Shown: one piece after another, positions 1 through 9,511 of the stretch
Numbering within the stretch: the stretch's first letter is position 1
Layout of the letters: each line of letters opens with the position of its first letter
Origin: an uncultured Clostridiaceae bacterium
GTDB taxonomy: Bacteria; Bacillota; Clostridia; TANB77; CAG-508
DNA: 18,500 bases
Assembly (NCBI GenBank): GCA_905198755.1
Contig: CAJKDR010000011.1
Span: 1 to 18,500 of the forward strand
Direction: 5' to 3'
Notes under the pieces: generated by a model
Databases searched by the model: none
What the model was told of the DNA's origin: nothing
What the model saw: only the letters and a program-made list of their open reading frames with translations
Position numbers and translations under genes: made by a program

Positions 1-88
1 ACTCATAGTAATTTGGTTCCAAAAAATCCATCTCGTTTATGTAAAGAACTCCTTCTGGTATTGGATGTATATCTAAGTTATGATGCAT
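1..88 (-). CDS. 5' end of a divergent gene of unknown function (partial)
   Basis: An open minus-strand frame starts with ATG at 88 and runs off the window edge, giving 29 residues beginning MHHNLDIHPIPEG. It is preceded by a good ribosome binding site (AGGAGA, plus-strand positions 97-102) eight bases before the ATG, and this is the main support. I do not recognise the peptide. It points away from miaB, and the two start codons are only 16 bases apart, which leaves no room for a divergent promoter pair. Either this small frame is spurious or the junction with miaB is rearranged. Confidence 0.45.
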   Translation of the reverse strand, partial: MHHNLDIHPIPEGVLYINEMDFLEPNYYE

Positions 89-104
89 CTATCATTTCTC
101 CTTT

Positions 105-1436
105 TTGTATTCTTTAAGTATAACTAAAATTTCAAACCATGTAACAACCTTTGGTTGTCAGATGAACGCCCGTGATTCTGAAAAATTATGTGGAATGCTA
201 GAAGAAATGAATTATTCTAAAACAGAAAGTTTTGAAGAGGCTAATTTCATTGTTTTTAATACTTGTTGCATAAGAGAAAATGCAGAAGATAAGTTATTTG
301 GTAAGCTAGGTGAAGTAAAGAAAGCTAAAAAAGAGAATAATGCAATCATTGCAATCGGTGGTTGTATGATGCAAGAAGAACATATTTTAGAAAAGTTAAA
401 TAAAAGCTACCCATATGTAGATATTATATTTGGAACACATACACTTCATAAATTACCAGAAGATGTTTATAAAATTTTAGAGGGTACAAATAAAAAAATA
501 GAAGATGTATTAGATATAGATGGTAAAATATATGAAGATTTACCAATAAAAAGAGTAGATAATATAAAAGCACAAGTTACTATAATGTATGGATGTAATA
601 ATTATTGTACATATTGTATAGTACCATATGTAAGAGGAAGAGAAAGAAGTAGAAAGCCAGAAGATATAATTAATGAAATAAAAGGATTAGCAAAAGAAGG
701 ATATAAAGAAATAATGCTATTAGGACAAAATGTTAATTCTTATAATGGTGGCAAAAATTATAATTTCGCTAATTTACTAAAAGATATAAATAAAATTGAA
801 GGAATAGAAAAGATTAGATTTATATCACCACATCCAAAAGATTTTACTGATGATGTAATAGAGGCAATAGCAACAAGCAAAAAGGTATGTAATACATTGC
901 ATTTGCCATTACAATCTGGAAGTAGTAATGTGCTAAAAGCAATGAATAGAAAATATACTAAAGAACAATATTTAAAATTAGTAGAAAAAATAAAAAACAG
1001 AATACCAGATGTAGCTCTTACAACAGATATAATTGTAGGATTTCCAGGTGAAACAGAATCAGACTTTGAAGATACTTTAGATGTAGTAAGAAAAGTAAAA
1101 TTTGAACAAGTATTTATGTTTATATATTCTAGAAGAAAAGGCACAGTTGCAGATAAAATGGAAAATCAAATTCCAGAAGAAATTAAACATAAGAGATTTG
1201 ATAGGTTGAAGGAACTTGTGGAAAGCCAAATAAAAGAAAATAATCAAAAATATATAGGAACAATTCAAAAGATACTAATAGATGGAACAAGCAAGACAAA
1301 TGAAAACACTTTAAGTGGAAGAACAGACAGCAATAAAGTTGTAGTAATAGAGGCTGATAAAAAATACATAAACCAAACTGTCAATGTAAAAATCATACAA
1401 GATTGTATGTGGTATTTAAAAGGAGAAATTGTTTAA
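105..1436 (+). CDS. miaB: tRNA-2-methylthio-N6-dimethylallyladenosine synthase MiaB
   Basis: This radical-SAM methylthiotransferase adds a 2-methylthio group to i6A37 of tRNAs that read UNN codons. The N-terminal UPF0004 domain carries the three auxiliary-cluster cysteines: C18 in TFGCQMN, C54 (or C55) in NTCCIREN and C87 in GGCMMQ. The radical-SAM CxxxCxxC is C164/C168/C171 in YGCNNYCTYC, followed by PYVRGRERSR. A TRAM-like RNA-binding domain fills about residues 375-443. At 443 residues it fits the family core. The start is uncertain: the only plausible in-frame initiator before the TFGCQMN strand is TTG at 105, with no visible Shine-Dalgarno, so the true N-terminus may be missing or altered. 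Early codons (GCC, CGT, GGT, ATT/ATC) look less AT-extreme than the ATA/AGA-rich remainder. The stop overlaps the next gene's ATG by one base (TAATG), so the two are probably co-translated. Identity is certain; the 5' end is not. Confidence 0.96.
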   Translation: MYSLSITKISNHVTTFGCQMNARDSEKLCGMLEEMNYSKTESFEEANFIVFNTCCIRENAEDKLFGKLGEVKKAKKENNAIIAIGGCMMQEEHILEKLNKSYPYVDIIFGTHTLHKLPEDVYKILEGTNKKIEDVLDIDGKIYEDLPIKRVDNIKAQVTIMYGCNNYCTYCIVPYVRGRERSRKPEDIINEIKGLAKEGYKEIMLLGQNVNSYNGGKNYNFANLLKDINKIEGIEKIRFISPHPKDFTDDVIEAIATSKKVCNTLHLPLQSGSSNVLKAMNRKYTKEQYLKLVEKIKNRIPDVALTTDIIVGFPGETESDFEDTLDVVRKVKFEQVFMFIYSRRKGTVADKMENQIPEEIKHKRFDRLKELVESQIKENNQKYIGTIQKILIDGTSKTNENTLSGRTDSNKVVVIEADKKYINQTVNVKIIQDCMWYLKGEIV

Positions 1437-2170
1437 TGAAAGAAATGTCAAAAGAAGAATTTTATGAAGAAATAAGAAGTGTTATTAGAGGAGAAATTAC
1501 AATAACTAAGTTAGCAAAAAAAATAAAAACAGATTTTAGAACATTAAATAATAAAATACAAGAATTATCAGTGTATAATCCTGAATTATATAACGAATAT
1601 GTTGAGAAATTCCCATACAAATCAAAATCTAGAGATGATATAGATTTTGAGGCTTTAGCAATTGAAATTGTTAAAGAAAATATGACAATGAAAACTGTTG
1701 AGGAAAAATATAATGTTGGAGAAAGAACTGTAAGGAGAAGAATAGAAACTTTAAAGAAAGAAAATCCATATCTGTATGGAATATATAAAGAAGTAAAAGA
1801 AAATATAAAACATTCTAAAAAGAATTCACCAGAATTACAAAGTAAAATAGGTAACTTAGTGTGTAGAACTGTGAAAGTGTCAGAATTAAATGAGAAAAGG
1901 CAAAATGAATTGGAAGAAATAGAAGCAGTTTTTCAAAATAGATGTAAATATGTTAGCAAAGAAGAAGCGGCAAAGAGTATGGGAATGACAGCAAATAGAA
2001 TATATAAATTATTAAACGAATTGTATAGAATAAAAATTGAAAAGGAAAAATCAACTAGAAAAACAACTTTTAAAGATACTTTAAAAGTTAATAGTAGTAA
2101 TCCTACTATTAAAGAGTCTACTACTAAAGAAATAAAAAATAAAGTCCAAAAACAACCAGGAGACGAATAA
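1436..2170 (+). CDS. helix-turn-helix repeat protein of unknown function
   Basis: The protein has 244 residues. I chose ATG 1436 because it overlaps the miaB stop (TAATG) and has AGGAG at 1421-1425; the longer frame from 1403 has no binding site. It shows three segments with helix-turn-helix character: about residues 16-40 (ITKLAKKIKTDFRTLNNKI), 76-96 (MTMKTVEEKYNVGERTVRRR) and 171-196 (VSKEEAAKSMGMTANRIYKL). The C-terminal 40 residues are a low-complexity Lys/Thr/Ser tail. It is very rich in Lys, Glu and Asn, and has no signal peptide or membrane segment. It lies between miaB and mutS in the same direction, 21 bases before mutS, so an operon is likely. DNA binding is inferred from the helix pattern. 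A sigma-factor-like or replication-related role is possible, but no family is recognised. Confidence 0.8.
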   Translation: MKEMSKEEFYEEIRSVIRGEITITKLAKKIKTDFRTLNNKIQELSVYNPELYNEYVEKFPYKSKSRDDIDFEALAIEIVKENMTMKTVEEKYNVGERTVRRRIETLKKENPYLYGIYKEVKENIKHSKKNSPELQSKIGNLVCRTVKVSELNEKRQNELEEIEAVFQNRCKYVSKEEAAKSMGMTANRIYKLLNELYRIKIEKEKSTRKTTFKDTLKVNSSNPTIKESTTKEIKNKVQKQPGDE

Positions 2171-2191
2171 AAAGAAGGGAAGTAAAAAATA

Positions 2192-4807
2192 ATGGCAGAG
2201 TATTCACCAATGATGCAACACTATCTTGCAACAAAAGAAAAATATAAAGATTGCATATTATTTTATAGATTAGGAGATTTCTATGAAATGTTCTTTGATG
2301 ATGCCATAACAACATCAAGAGAATTAGAATTAACATTAACAGGAAAAGACTGTGGACAAGAAGAAAGAGCTCCTATGTGTGGAATTCCTTTTCATGCAGC
2401 AGAAATATATATATCTAGATTAATAGCAAAAGGATATAAGGTTGCTATATGTGAACAATTAGAAGATCCTAAAAAAGCAAAAGGAATAGTAAAAAGAGAT
2501 GTCATAAGAGTTGTAACACCAGGAACTGTTATAGAAACTAATATGCTAGATGAAAAAAAGAACAACTATATAATGTCTATATATAAAAGTGGACTATATT
2601 TTGGAATGGCTGTATGTGATATATCAACAGGAGATTTTTTCGCAACACAAATAAAAGAAACAAATAATTTTTCGACATTATTAGATGAAATCTCTAGATA
2701 TGCTCCAGCAGAAATAGTTGTAAATGATATGATGTTCTTAACAACAGAAGAAATAGATAAAATAAAGGAAAGATTTGAATGTTATATCTCAAAAATATCA
2801 GAAGAAGAATATGAAAATAATTATGATGAATTAGCATTAAATTACACAATATATTCTGATGGAAAAGAGTTAGAAGACATTGAAAGTAAAAAATTAGCAG
2901 TAGTAGCTTCTTGTGGATTAATAACATATTTTAATGAAACACAAAAAATAAAGTTAGAACACATCAATAAAATATACATATACAATACAACTAAATATAT
3001 GGCTTTAGATATTAACACAAGAAGAAACTTGGAACTTACAGAAAAAATGAGAGATAAATCTAAAAAAGGAACATTGTTATGGGTTCTTGATAAAACATCA
3101 ACATCAATGGGAGGAAGACAACTAAGAAGATGGATTAGTGATCCATTAATAGATATAAATGAAATAAATGAAAGATTAGATGCAGTAAAAGAGCTAAAAG
3201 ATAATATGATGCTAAAAGGAGATATTGTAGATAGTCTAAAAAGAGTATATGATATAGAAAGATTAATAGGAAAAATATCTTACGGAAATGCAAATGGAAG
3301 AGATATGGTATCGTTAAAAAACTCAATAGCGCAATTACCTAGCTTGAAACAAGTACTATCAAGAACAGAATCAAAAATGTTAAAAGGCTTATATTCTGAA
3401 TTAGATGAATTGAAAGATATATATGAATTAATAGATAAATCAATAGTAGAAGAACCACCGATATCAGTAAAAGAAGGTGGACTAATAAAAATAGGATATA
3501 ATTCAGATATTGATGAATATAAAGAAGCAACAACAAATGGCAAAAAGTGGATTGTTGAATTAGAAGCATCAGAAAAAGAAAAAACAGGTATTAAGAATTT
3601 AAAAATAGGATATAACAAAGTATTTGGATACTTTATAGAAGTAACAAAATCAAATTTAGATCAAGTACCAGAAACTTATATTAGAAAACAAACCCTAACA
3701 AACGCAGAAAGATACATTACACAAGAATTAAAAGAATTAGAAGAAAAAACATTAGGTGCACAAGAAAAATTAATTGACCTAGAATATAATGTGTTTCAAG
3801 AAATAAGAAATAAAATAGCATCACAAATTCAAAGAATACAACAAGCAGCAATGATAGTTTCAACACTTGATGTTATAGCATCATTTGCAACAGTAGCAAC
3901 AGACTTAAATTATTGTATGCCAATAGTAGACAATAGTGGAGAAATAAATATAAAGGATGGTAGACATCCGGTAATAGAGAAAATGTTACCATCAGGTGGA
4001 TTCATAGAAAATGATACATACTTAAATAAAGATGAAGATAGATTATCAATTATAACAGGTCCTAACATGGCAGGTAAATCTACATATATGAGACAAGTAG
4101 CATTAATAACATTAATGGCACAAATAGGAAGCTTTGTACCAGCAAGTTATGCAAAAATAGGCGTGGTGGACAAAATATTTACTAGAGTTGGAGCATCAGA
4201 TGATTTAAGTATGGGACAAAGTACATTTATGGTTGAAATGATGGAAGTAGCAAATATTTTAAAAGAAGCTACTAATAACAGCTTAGTTATATTAGATGAA
4301 ATCGGAAGAGGAACATCAACATATGACGGATTATCAATTGCATGGGCAGTTGCAAAATATATTGCAGATAAAGAAAAGTGTGGAGCAAAAACATTATTTG
4401 CAACACATTATCATGAACTAACACAATTAGAAAATGATGTGGAAGGTGTAAAAAACTATTCTGTTGCTGTAAAAGAAAAAGGAGAAGATGTAATCTTCTT
4501 AAGGAAGATCGTAAAAGGTGGAACAGATGAAAGTTATGGTATACATGTTGCAAAATTGGCAGGAGTTCCAAAAGAAGTATTAAAAAGTGCGAATGAAATT
4601 CTGAAAGGGCTAGAAAGAAAGAGCAATATAATTAATAAAACAGGTGCAACAGAAACAATCAATAAAAAGGTAGTAAGTGGACAATTAGATATGTATAACT
4701 ACAAGTTAGCAGATATAGCTCATGAACTAGATAAGATAAATGTAAATGAATTAACTCCAATAGATGCATTAAATATATTAGTAAAGTTAAAAGAAAGTGC
4801 ATCATAG
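2192..4807 (+). CDS. mutS: DNA mismatch repair protein MutS
   Basis: MutS recognises base mismatches and small loops and, with MutL, starts repair after replication. The 871-residue length is typical. The mismatch-wedge Phe-X-Glu motif is F30-Y31-E32 in GDFYEMF. The connector, lever and clamp domains follow (about 120-580). The ATPase domain has Walker A GPNMAGKST (623-631), a signature region around SMGQSTFMVEM, Walker B with D702/E703 in VILDEIGRGTSTYDG, and the conserved ATHYHEL near 738. The C-terminus (NVNELTPIDALNILVKLK) matches the usual dimerisation tail. All catalytic motifs look intact. The binding site AAGGGAAG is modest, eight bases before the ATG. It is the last gene of the miaB-HTH-mutS run. 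No mutL follows within the window: the next feature is a large hairpin and a convergent asnB. Confidence 0.98.
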   Translation: MAEYSPMMQHYLATKEKYKDCILFYRLGDFYEMFFDDAITTSRELELTLTGKDCGQEERAPMCGIPFHAAEIYISRLIAKGYKVAICEQLEDPKKAKGIVKRDVIRVVTPGTVIETNMLDEKKNNYIMSIYKSGLYFGMAVCDISTGDFFATQIKETNNFSTLLDEISRYAPAEIVVNDMMFLTTEEIDKIKERFECYISKISEEEYENNYDELALNYTIYSDGKELEDIESKKLAVVASCGLITYFNETQKIKLEHINKIYIYNTTKYMALDINTRRNLELTEKMRDKSKKGTLLWVLDKTSTSMGGRQLRRWISDPLIDINEINERLDAVKELKDNMMLKGDIVDSLKRVYDIERLIGKISYGNANGRDMVSLKNSIAQLPSLKQVLSRTESKMLKGLYSELDELKDIYELIDKSIVEEPPISVKEGGLIKIGYNSDIDEYKEATTNGKKWIVELEASEKEKTGIKNLKIGYNKVFGYFIEVTKSNLDQVPETYIRKQTLTNAERYITQELKELEEKTLGAQEKLIDLEYNVFQEIRNKIASQIQRIQQAAMIVSTLDVIASFATVATDLNYCMPIVDNSGEINIKDGRHPVIEKMLPSGGFIENDTYLNKDEDRLSIITGPNMAGKSTYMRQVALITLMAQIGSFVPASYAKIGVVDKIFTRVGASDDLSMGQSTFMVEMMEVANILKEATNNSLVILDEIGRGTSTYDGLSIAWAVAKYIADKEKCGAKTLFATHYHELTQLENDVEGVKNYSVAVKEKGEDVIFLRKIVKGGTDESYGIHVAKLAGVPKEVLKSANEILKGLERKSNIINKTGATETINKKVVSGQLDMYNYKLADIAHELDKINVNELTPIDALNILVKLKESAS

Positions 4808-4815
4808 CAAAGTAT

Positions 4816-4887
4816 GGGCGGACAACTCTACTGTGTACGCTGAAACTGTAACGAGCATAGCTCGAACAGTTTCATGTGTGTCCGCCC
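4816..4887. terminator. GC-rich nested palindrome between convergent mutS and asnB
   Basis: Three nested perfect stems fold into one long hairpin: GGGCGGACA (4816-4824) with TGTCCGCCC (4879-4887), GAAACTGT (4842-4849) with ACAGTTTC (4866-4873), and CGAGC (4852-4856) with GCTCG (4860-4864) around an ATA loop. The internal loop is asymmetric (17 and 5 bases). It sits nine bases after the mutS stop and five bases from the asnB stop, so a bidirectional terminator is the simplest reading. The T-tracts on both sides are weak, however, and the G+C content is far above the surroundings, so a dispersed palindromic repeat is an alternative. Confidence 0.65.
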
Positions 4888-4891
4888 GATT

Positions 4892-6742
4892 TTATATTTC
4901 AATTCTAGGTTTATAAATTTCAAGCCACATATTTACCTGACACAAATACGCCATAAGTTGTGGACCAGTCATTAATTGACCAAACCAAGGTCTAGTAAAT
5001 GCATTGCCATCTGTATTTAATATATCTAATATATAATCTCTATTTAATAAATCATTTATTGGAGCATTACTATTATTCATTATTTGTGTCAACATTTCTT
5101 TAACGACTTTTAAGTATGTTGGATTATGAGTTTTAGGATATGGGCTTTTCTTTCTATTAACAATTTCATCTGGTAATAAATCTTTAACAACATATCTTAA
5201 TAATCCTTTTTCTCTTCCATTTAAAGCTTTTAATTCCCATGGAACATTCCACATATACTCAACTAAACGATAATCACAAAATGGAACACGAAGTTCTAAT
5301 CCATTATACATACTCATTCTGTCAGATCTATCTAGTAGTGTTTGCATAAACCAATTAATTGTTAGATAAGAAATAATTCTTTTTTCTTTTGTGTCTTTTG
5401 AATCAGATTCTAAAAACTCAATTTCAGATATACTCTCATTGTATCTAAAATCTATATAATCTTTTAAGTTGATTTTAGAACTTATATCAGTATTTAATAA
5501 GTTCTGTCGTTCAGATATTGCTATAGACCATGGAAATGTCCCGCTATTTAAAGCGTCTTCTCTAAAAAACCATGGATAACCAGCAAAAATTTCATCAGAA
5601 CATTCACCAGATAAAGCAACAGTAGCATATTGTTTTATATTTTTACAAAATAATAACATTGAAGAATCAACATCAGCCATGCCAGGAAAATCTCTAGCAA
5701 TCATTGCATCTTTTAATGTTTCAGCAAGTTCTGGAGTATCTATTACAATATTGGTATGATTTGTGTTAAAAGCCTTTTGCATAATATCAATATAATAATT
5801 ATCTGAATTTGGCTGAAAATCGCTTTTAACAAAATTTTTATCATTATCAACATAGTCTATAGAAAGTGTTTTTAATGGTGGTAAATTATTTTCCTTAAAA
5901 TAATTACTAGCATATGCAACAATAATACTAGAATCTAATCCCCCAGAAAGCATAGCACAAAGTGGAACATCAGAAACCAATTGCCTTTGAATGGCATCAT
6001 CTAATAATTGGTGAACTTTTTTACATGTATCTTCAAAATTATCTGTGTGTTCTTTAGTTTGCATTTTCCAATATCTATATGTTTTAAAACCATACTTATT
6101 AAAAATACCATAATGTGAAGGTTTTATTTCATAGATATTTTTAAATACACATGTTCCAGGTGTATGCGCAGGACCAATTCCAAATAGTTCGGAAATACCT
6201 TCTTTATTTATTATAGGTTCGAAACCAGGATATTTTAATATAGCTTTAATTTCAGAAGAAAAAATAATAGTATTATTAAGTAAAGAATAATATAAAGGTT
6301 TTATACCAAAATGATCTCTTGCAAGTATTAATTCATTTTTTTTGTTATTCCAAATAGCAAAACTGAAAATGCCATTAAATTTATGAAAAATACTAGTTCC
6401 ATATTCTACAAATGCTTTTAAAATTACCTCTGTATCGCAATAACCATTAAATTCATATCCCAAGTTAATTAAATCTTTTCTAATATCTTTAGCATTATAT
6501 AATTGACCATTATAAACGATTGTATAAGTCTCATTATTATAAGTACAACTCATAGGTTGTTTACCATTTTTAGCATCTAATATTATTAGCCTTCTATGGC
6601 CTAAATTAGTATGTGAGGATGTATAAAAATCTTCTTCATCAGGACCACGATGGGCTAAACTTCTAGTCATATTTTTAATTATAAAATTATCTTTAGTGTC
6701 AAAGTTTTTCTCTAAATTTGTAAAACCTACAAAACCACACAT
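4892..6742 (-). CDS. asnB: asparagine synthase (glutamine-hydrolysing)
   Basis: This cytosolic enzyme makes asparagine from aspartate, glutamine and ATP. The start at 6742 is set by the catalytic N-terminal Cys2 (MCGFVGF) and a GGGAGG binding site just upstream; an ATG 57 bases earlier would block the N-terminal nucleophile and is rejected. The product has 616 residues, in the usual range. The glutaminase half includes SLAHRGPDEED, the conserved YNGQLYN and GYCDTEVILKAF. The synthetase half has the PP-loop SGGLDSS at about 266-272 and SGECSDEIFAGYPWF, with later DRMSMYNGLELRVPFCDYRLV. All expected motifs are visible. It converges on mutS and diverges from the membrane protein at 6851, so it is probably transcribed alone. 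A weak promoter (TTGTGA with a TATACT-like box) may lie in the 6743-6790 interval. Confidence 0.96.
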   Translation of the reverse strand: MCGFVGFTNLEKNFDTKDNFIIKNMTRSLAHRGPDEEDFYTSSHTNLGHRRLIILDAKNGKQPMSCTYNNETYTIVYNGQLYNAKDIRKDLINLGYEFNGYCDTEVILKAFVEYGTSIFHKFNGIFSFAIWNNKKNELILARDHFGIKPLYYSLLNNTIIFSSEIKAILKYPGFEPIINKEGISELFGIGPAHTPGTCVFKNIYEIKPSHYGIFNKYGFKTYRYWKMQTKEHTDNFEDTCKKVHQLLDDAIQRQLVSDVPLCAMLSGGLDSSIIVAYASNYFKENNLPPLKTLSIDYVDNDKNFVKSDFQPNSDNYYIDIMQKAFNTNHTNIVIDTPELAETLKDAMIARDFPGMADVDSSMLLFCKNIKQYATVALSGECSDEIFAGYPWFFREDALNSGTFPWSIAISERQNLLNTDISSKINLKDYIDFRYNESISEIEFLESDSKDTKEKRIISYLTINWFMQTLLDRSDRMSMYNGLELRVPFCDYRLVEYMWNVPWELKALNGREKGLLRYVVKDLLPDEIVNRKKSPYPKTHNPTYLKVVKEMLTQIMNNSNAPINDLLNRDYILDILNTDGNAFTRPWFGQLMTGPQLMAYLCQVNMWLEIYKPRIEI

Positions 6743-6850
6743 ATGTAACCTCCCATAATTAGTATATGTAAAATAAATAAAAAATTCACAAATTTGCATT
6801 ATTTTTTTGTTAGTGTTAAAATTATAATAGTTATAAAAGGAGGAATTAAT
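6743..6850. promoter_or_regulatory. divergent promoter region between asnB and the membrane protein gene
   Basis: This 108-base interval separates divergent genes. On the plus strand a perfect TATAAT lies at 6823-6828, followed by AAAGGAGGA as the ribosome binding site for 6851; no good -35 sits at the right distance. On the minus strand TTGTGA and a TATACT-like box lie before asnB with a long 19-base spacer. The calls rest on box resemblance only. Confidence 0.4.
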
Positions 6851-7711
6851 ATGGCAGGAAAAGGAATAAAAGATGGTGATGATTTAGTAAATTTAAAAAT
6901 GTTTCAAGAGAGAAAAGGAAGAATTAGTAATAATATAAATATGGCAAATAAATTACCAATAGAAGAATATAAAAATACAACAGAAAAAAATACAAGAAAG
7001 CCCAAAAAACTAAAAAGCAAACCAAGTATGAAAAAATGGAAGGTAATAACAGCTATTGCATTAATAGGAGCAACAGCAGCAACCGCATCAATTGCAATAG
7101 CAAAAAATGAACATAAAGTAGAAGAAAATACTGTTGGATATACAGAAAAACAAAATAATGAAAATGAATCAAATATTATTTTAGAAAATCAAATAACAAC
7201 TGTTGAAGGTGTAGAAAAAGATTTTGTAGATAAATACTTAAAAGCATATAATGAAAAGTACAATACTGACTATGACTCAGCAAAAATGATAGTTACCTCA
7301 TTAAATGAAGGAGTAGTTTATGAAACTCCAAGTGGAGATCACGTAACTAGGGGAAACAACCCAACTGAAACAGAAAAAGTACTTAAAGATAATAATGGTG
7401 GTTATAGAATAGTAGAAGGTTATAACAAGGTTTATCAAATAGTGGATGATAACAACAAGGTATTAGGTACATATAACCTAGCAACAGGAGAGTTTATATA
7501 TAGTGGAAATCAATTATCTGATTTAAAAAATAATAAATTTGAAAAACCAGAATTAGAAGAATTAGGAATTAATCCAGATAAAGCTGAAAAAGCTGCAGAG
7601 GTGTTAGCATCAGAAAAATCAGAAAGTTCAGATAGTATAAATAAAAGAATACAACAATATCAAATTACAAGTGATACACTAGAAAGAGAAAATGATGGTA
7701 TAGAAAGATAA
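6851..7711 (+). CDS. single-pass membrane-anchored protein of unknown function
   Basis: The 286-residue product starts at ATG 6851, behind an AAAGGAGGA site. The upstream extension to 6794 has no binding site. Residues 1-62 are hydrophilic and basic, with a Lys-rich stretch (KPKKLKSKPSMKKWK) directly before one hydrophobic helix at about 64-85 (VITAIALIGATAATASIAIA). The charge pattern suggests the N-terminus stays in the cytoplasm and residues 86-286 lie outside. The outer part contains a segment about 110-230 with alternating hydrophobic/polar strands and many Asn, Gly and Tyr residues (GGYRIVEGYNKVYQIVDDNN), then a charged C-terminal helix region rich in Glu, Lys and Ser. No catalytic motif, lipobox or sorting signal is visible and I do not recognise a family. 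It lies upstream of pyrG in the same direction, but pyrG has its own promoter. Confidence 0.75.
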   Translation: MAGKGIKDGDDLVNLKMFQERKGRISNNINMANKLPIEEYKNTTEKNTRKPKKLKSKPSMKKWKVITAIALIGATAATASIAIAKNEHKVEENTVGYTEKQNNENESNIILENQITTVEGVEKDFVDKYLKAYNEKYNTDYDSAKMIVTSLNEGVVYETPSGDHVTRGNNPTETEKVLKDNNGGYRIVEGYNKVYQIVDDNNKVLGTYNLATGEFIYSGNQLSDLKNNKFEKPELEELGINPDKAEKAAEVLASEKSESSDSINKRIQQYQITSDTLERENDGIER

Positions 7712-7722
7712 AAATTAAATAA

Positions 7723-9459
<1,737 letters not shown>

Positions 9460-9487
9460 AGCTTTGTATGTTTGTACTTTTTAAAAA

Positions 9488-9507
9488 AAGTATGCAATAA
9501 GTATGCA
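9488..9507. repeat. two 9-bp direct repeats, 11-bp phase, next to the integrase stop
   Basis: AAGTATGCA occurs at 9488-9496 and 9499-9507, so the copies are 11 bases apart, one helical turn. They lie immediately beyond the integrase stop codon (9512-9514) and between integrase and pyrG. Integrase arm-type sites are commonly short phased direct repeats near att, so this is a candidate arm site. An adjacent inverted repeat TACTTTTT/AAAAAGTA overlaps the left side and could be a weak pyrG terminator. Confidence 0.45.
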
Positions 9508-9511
9508 GTAG

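Noticed and set aside
2090..2110. Perfect 8-bp inverted repeat AATAGTAG/CTACTATT inside the HTH gene
   Set aside because: In the low-complexity Ser/Asn/Thr tail of the coding region; no T-run and no other regulatory signal.
6743..6799. Longer asnB start at ATG 6799
   Set aside because: It would add 19 residues before the catalytic N-terminal cysteine and has no ribosome site; GGGAGG lies before 6742.
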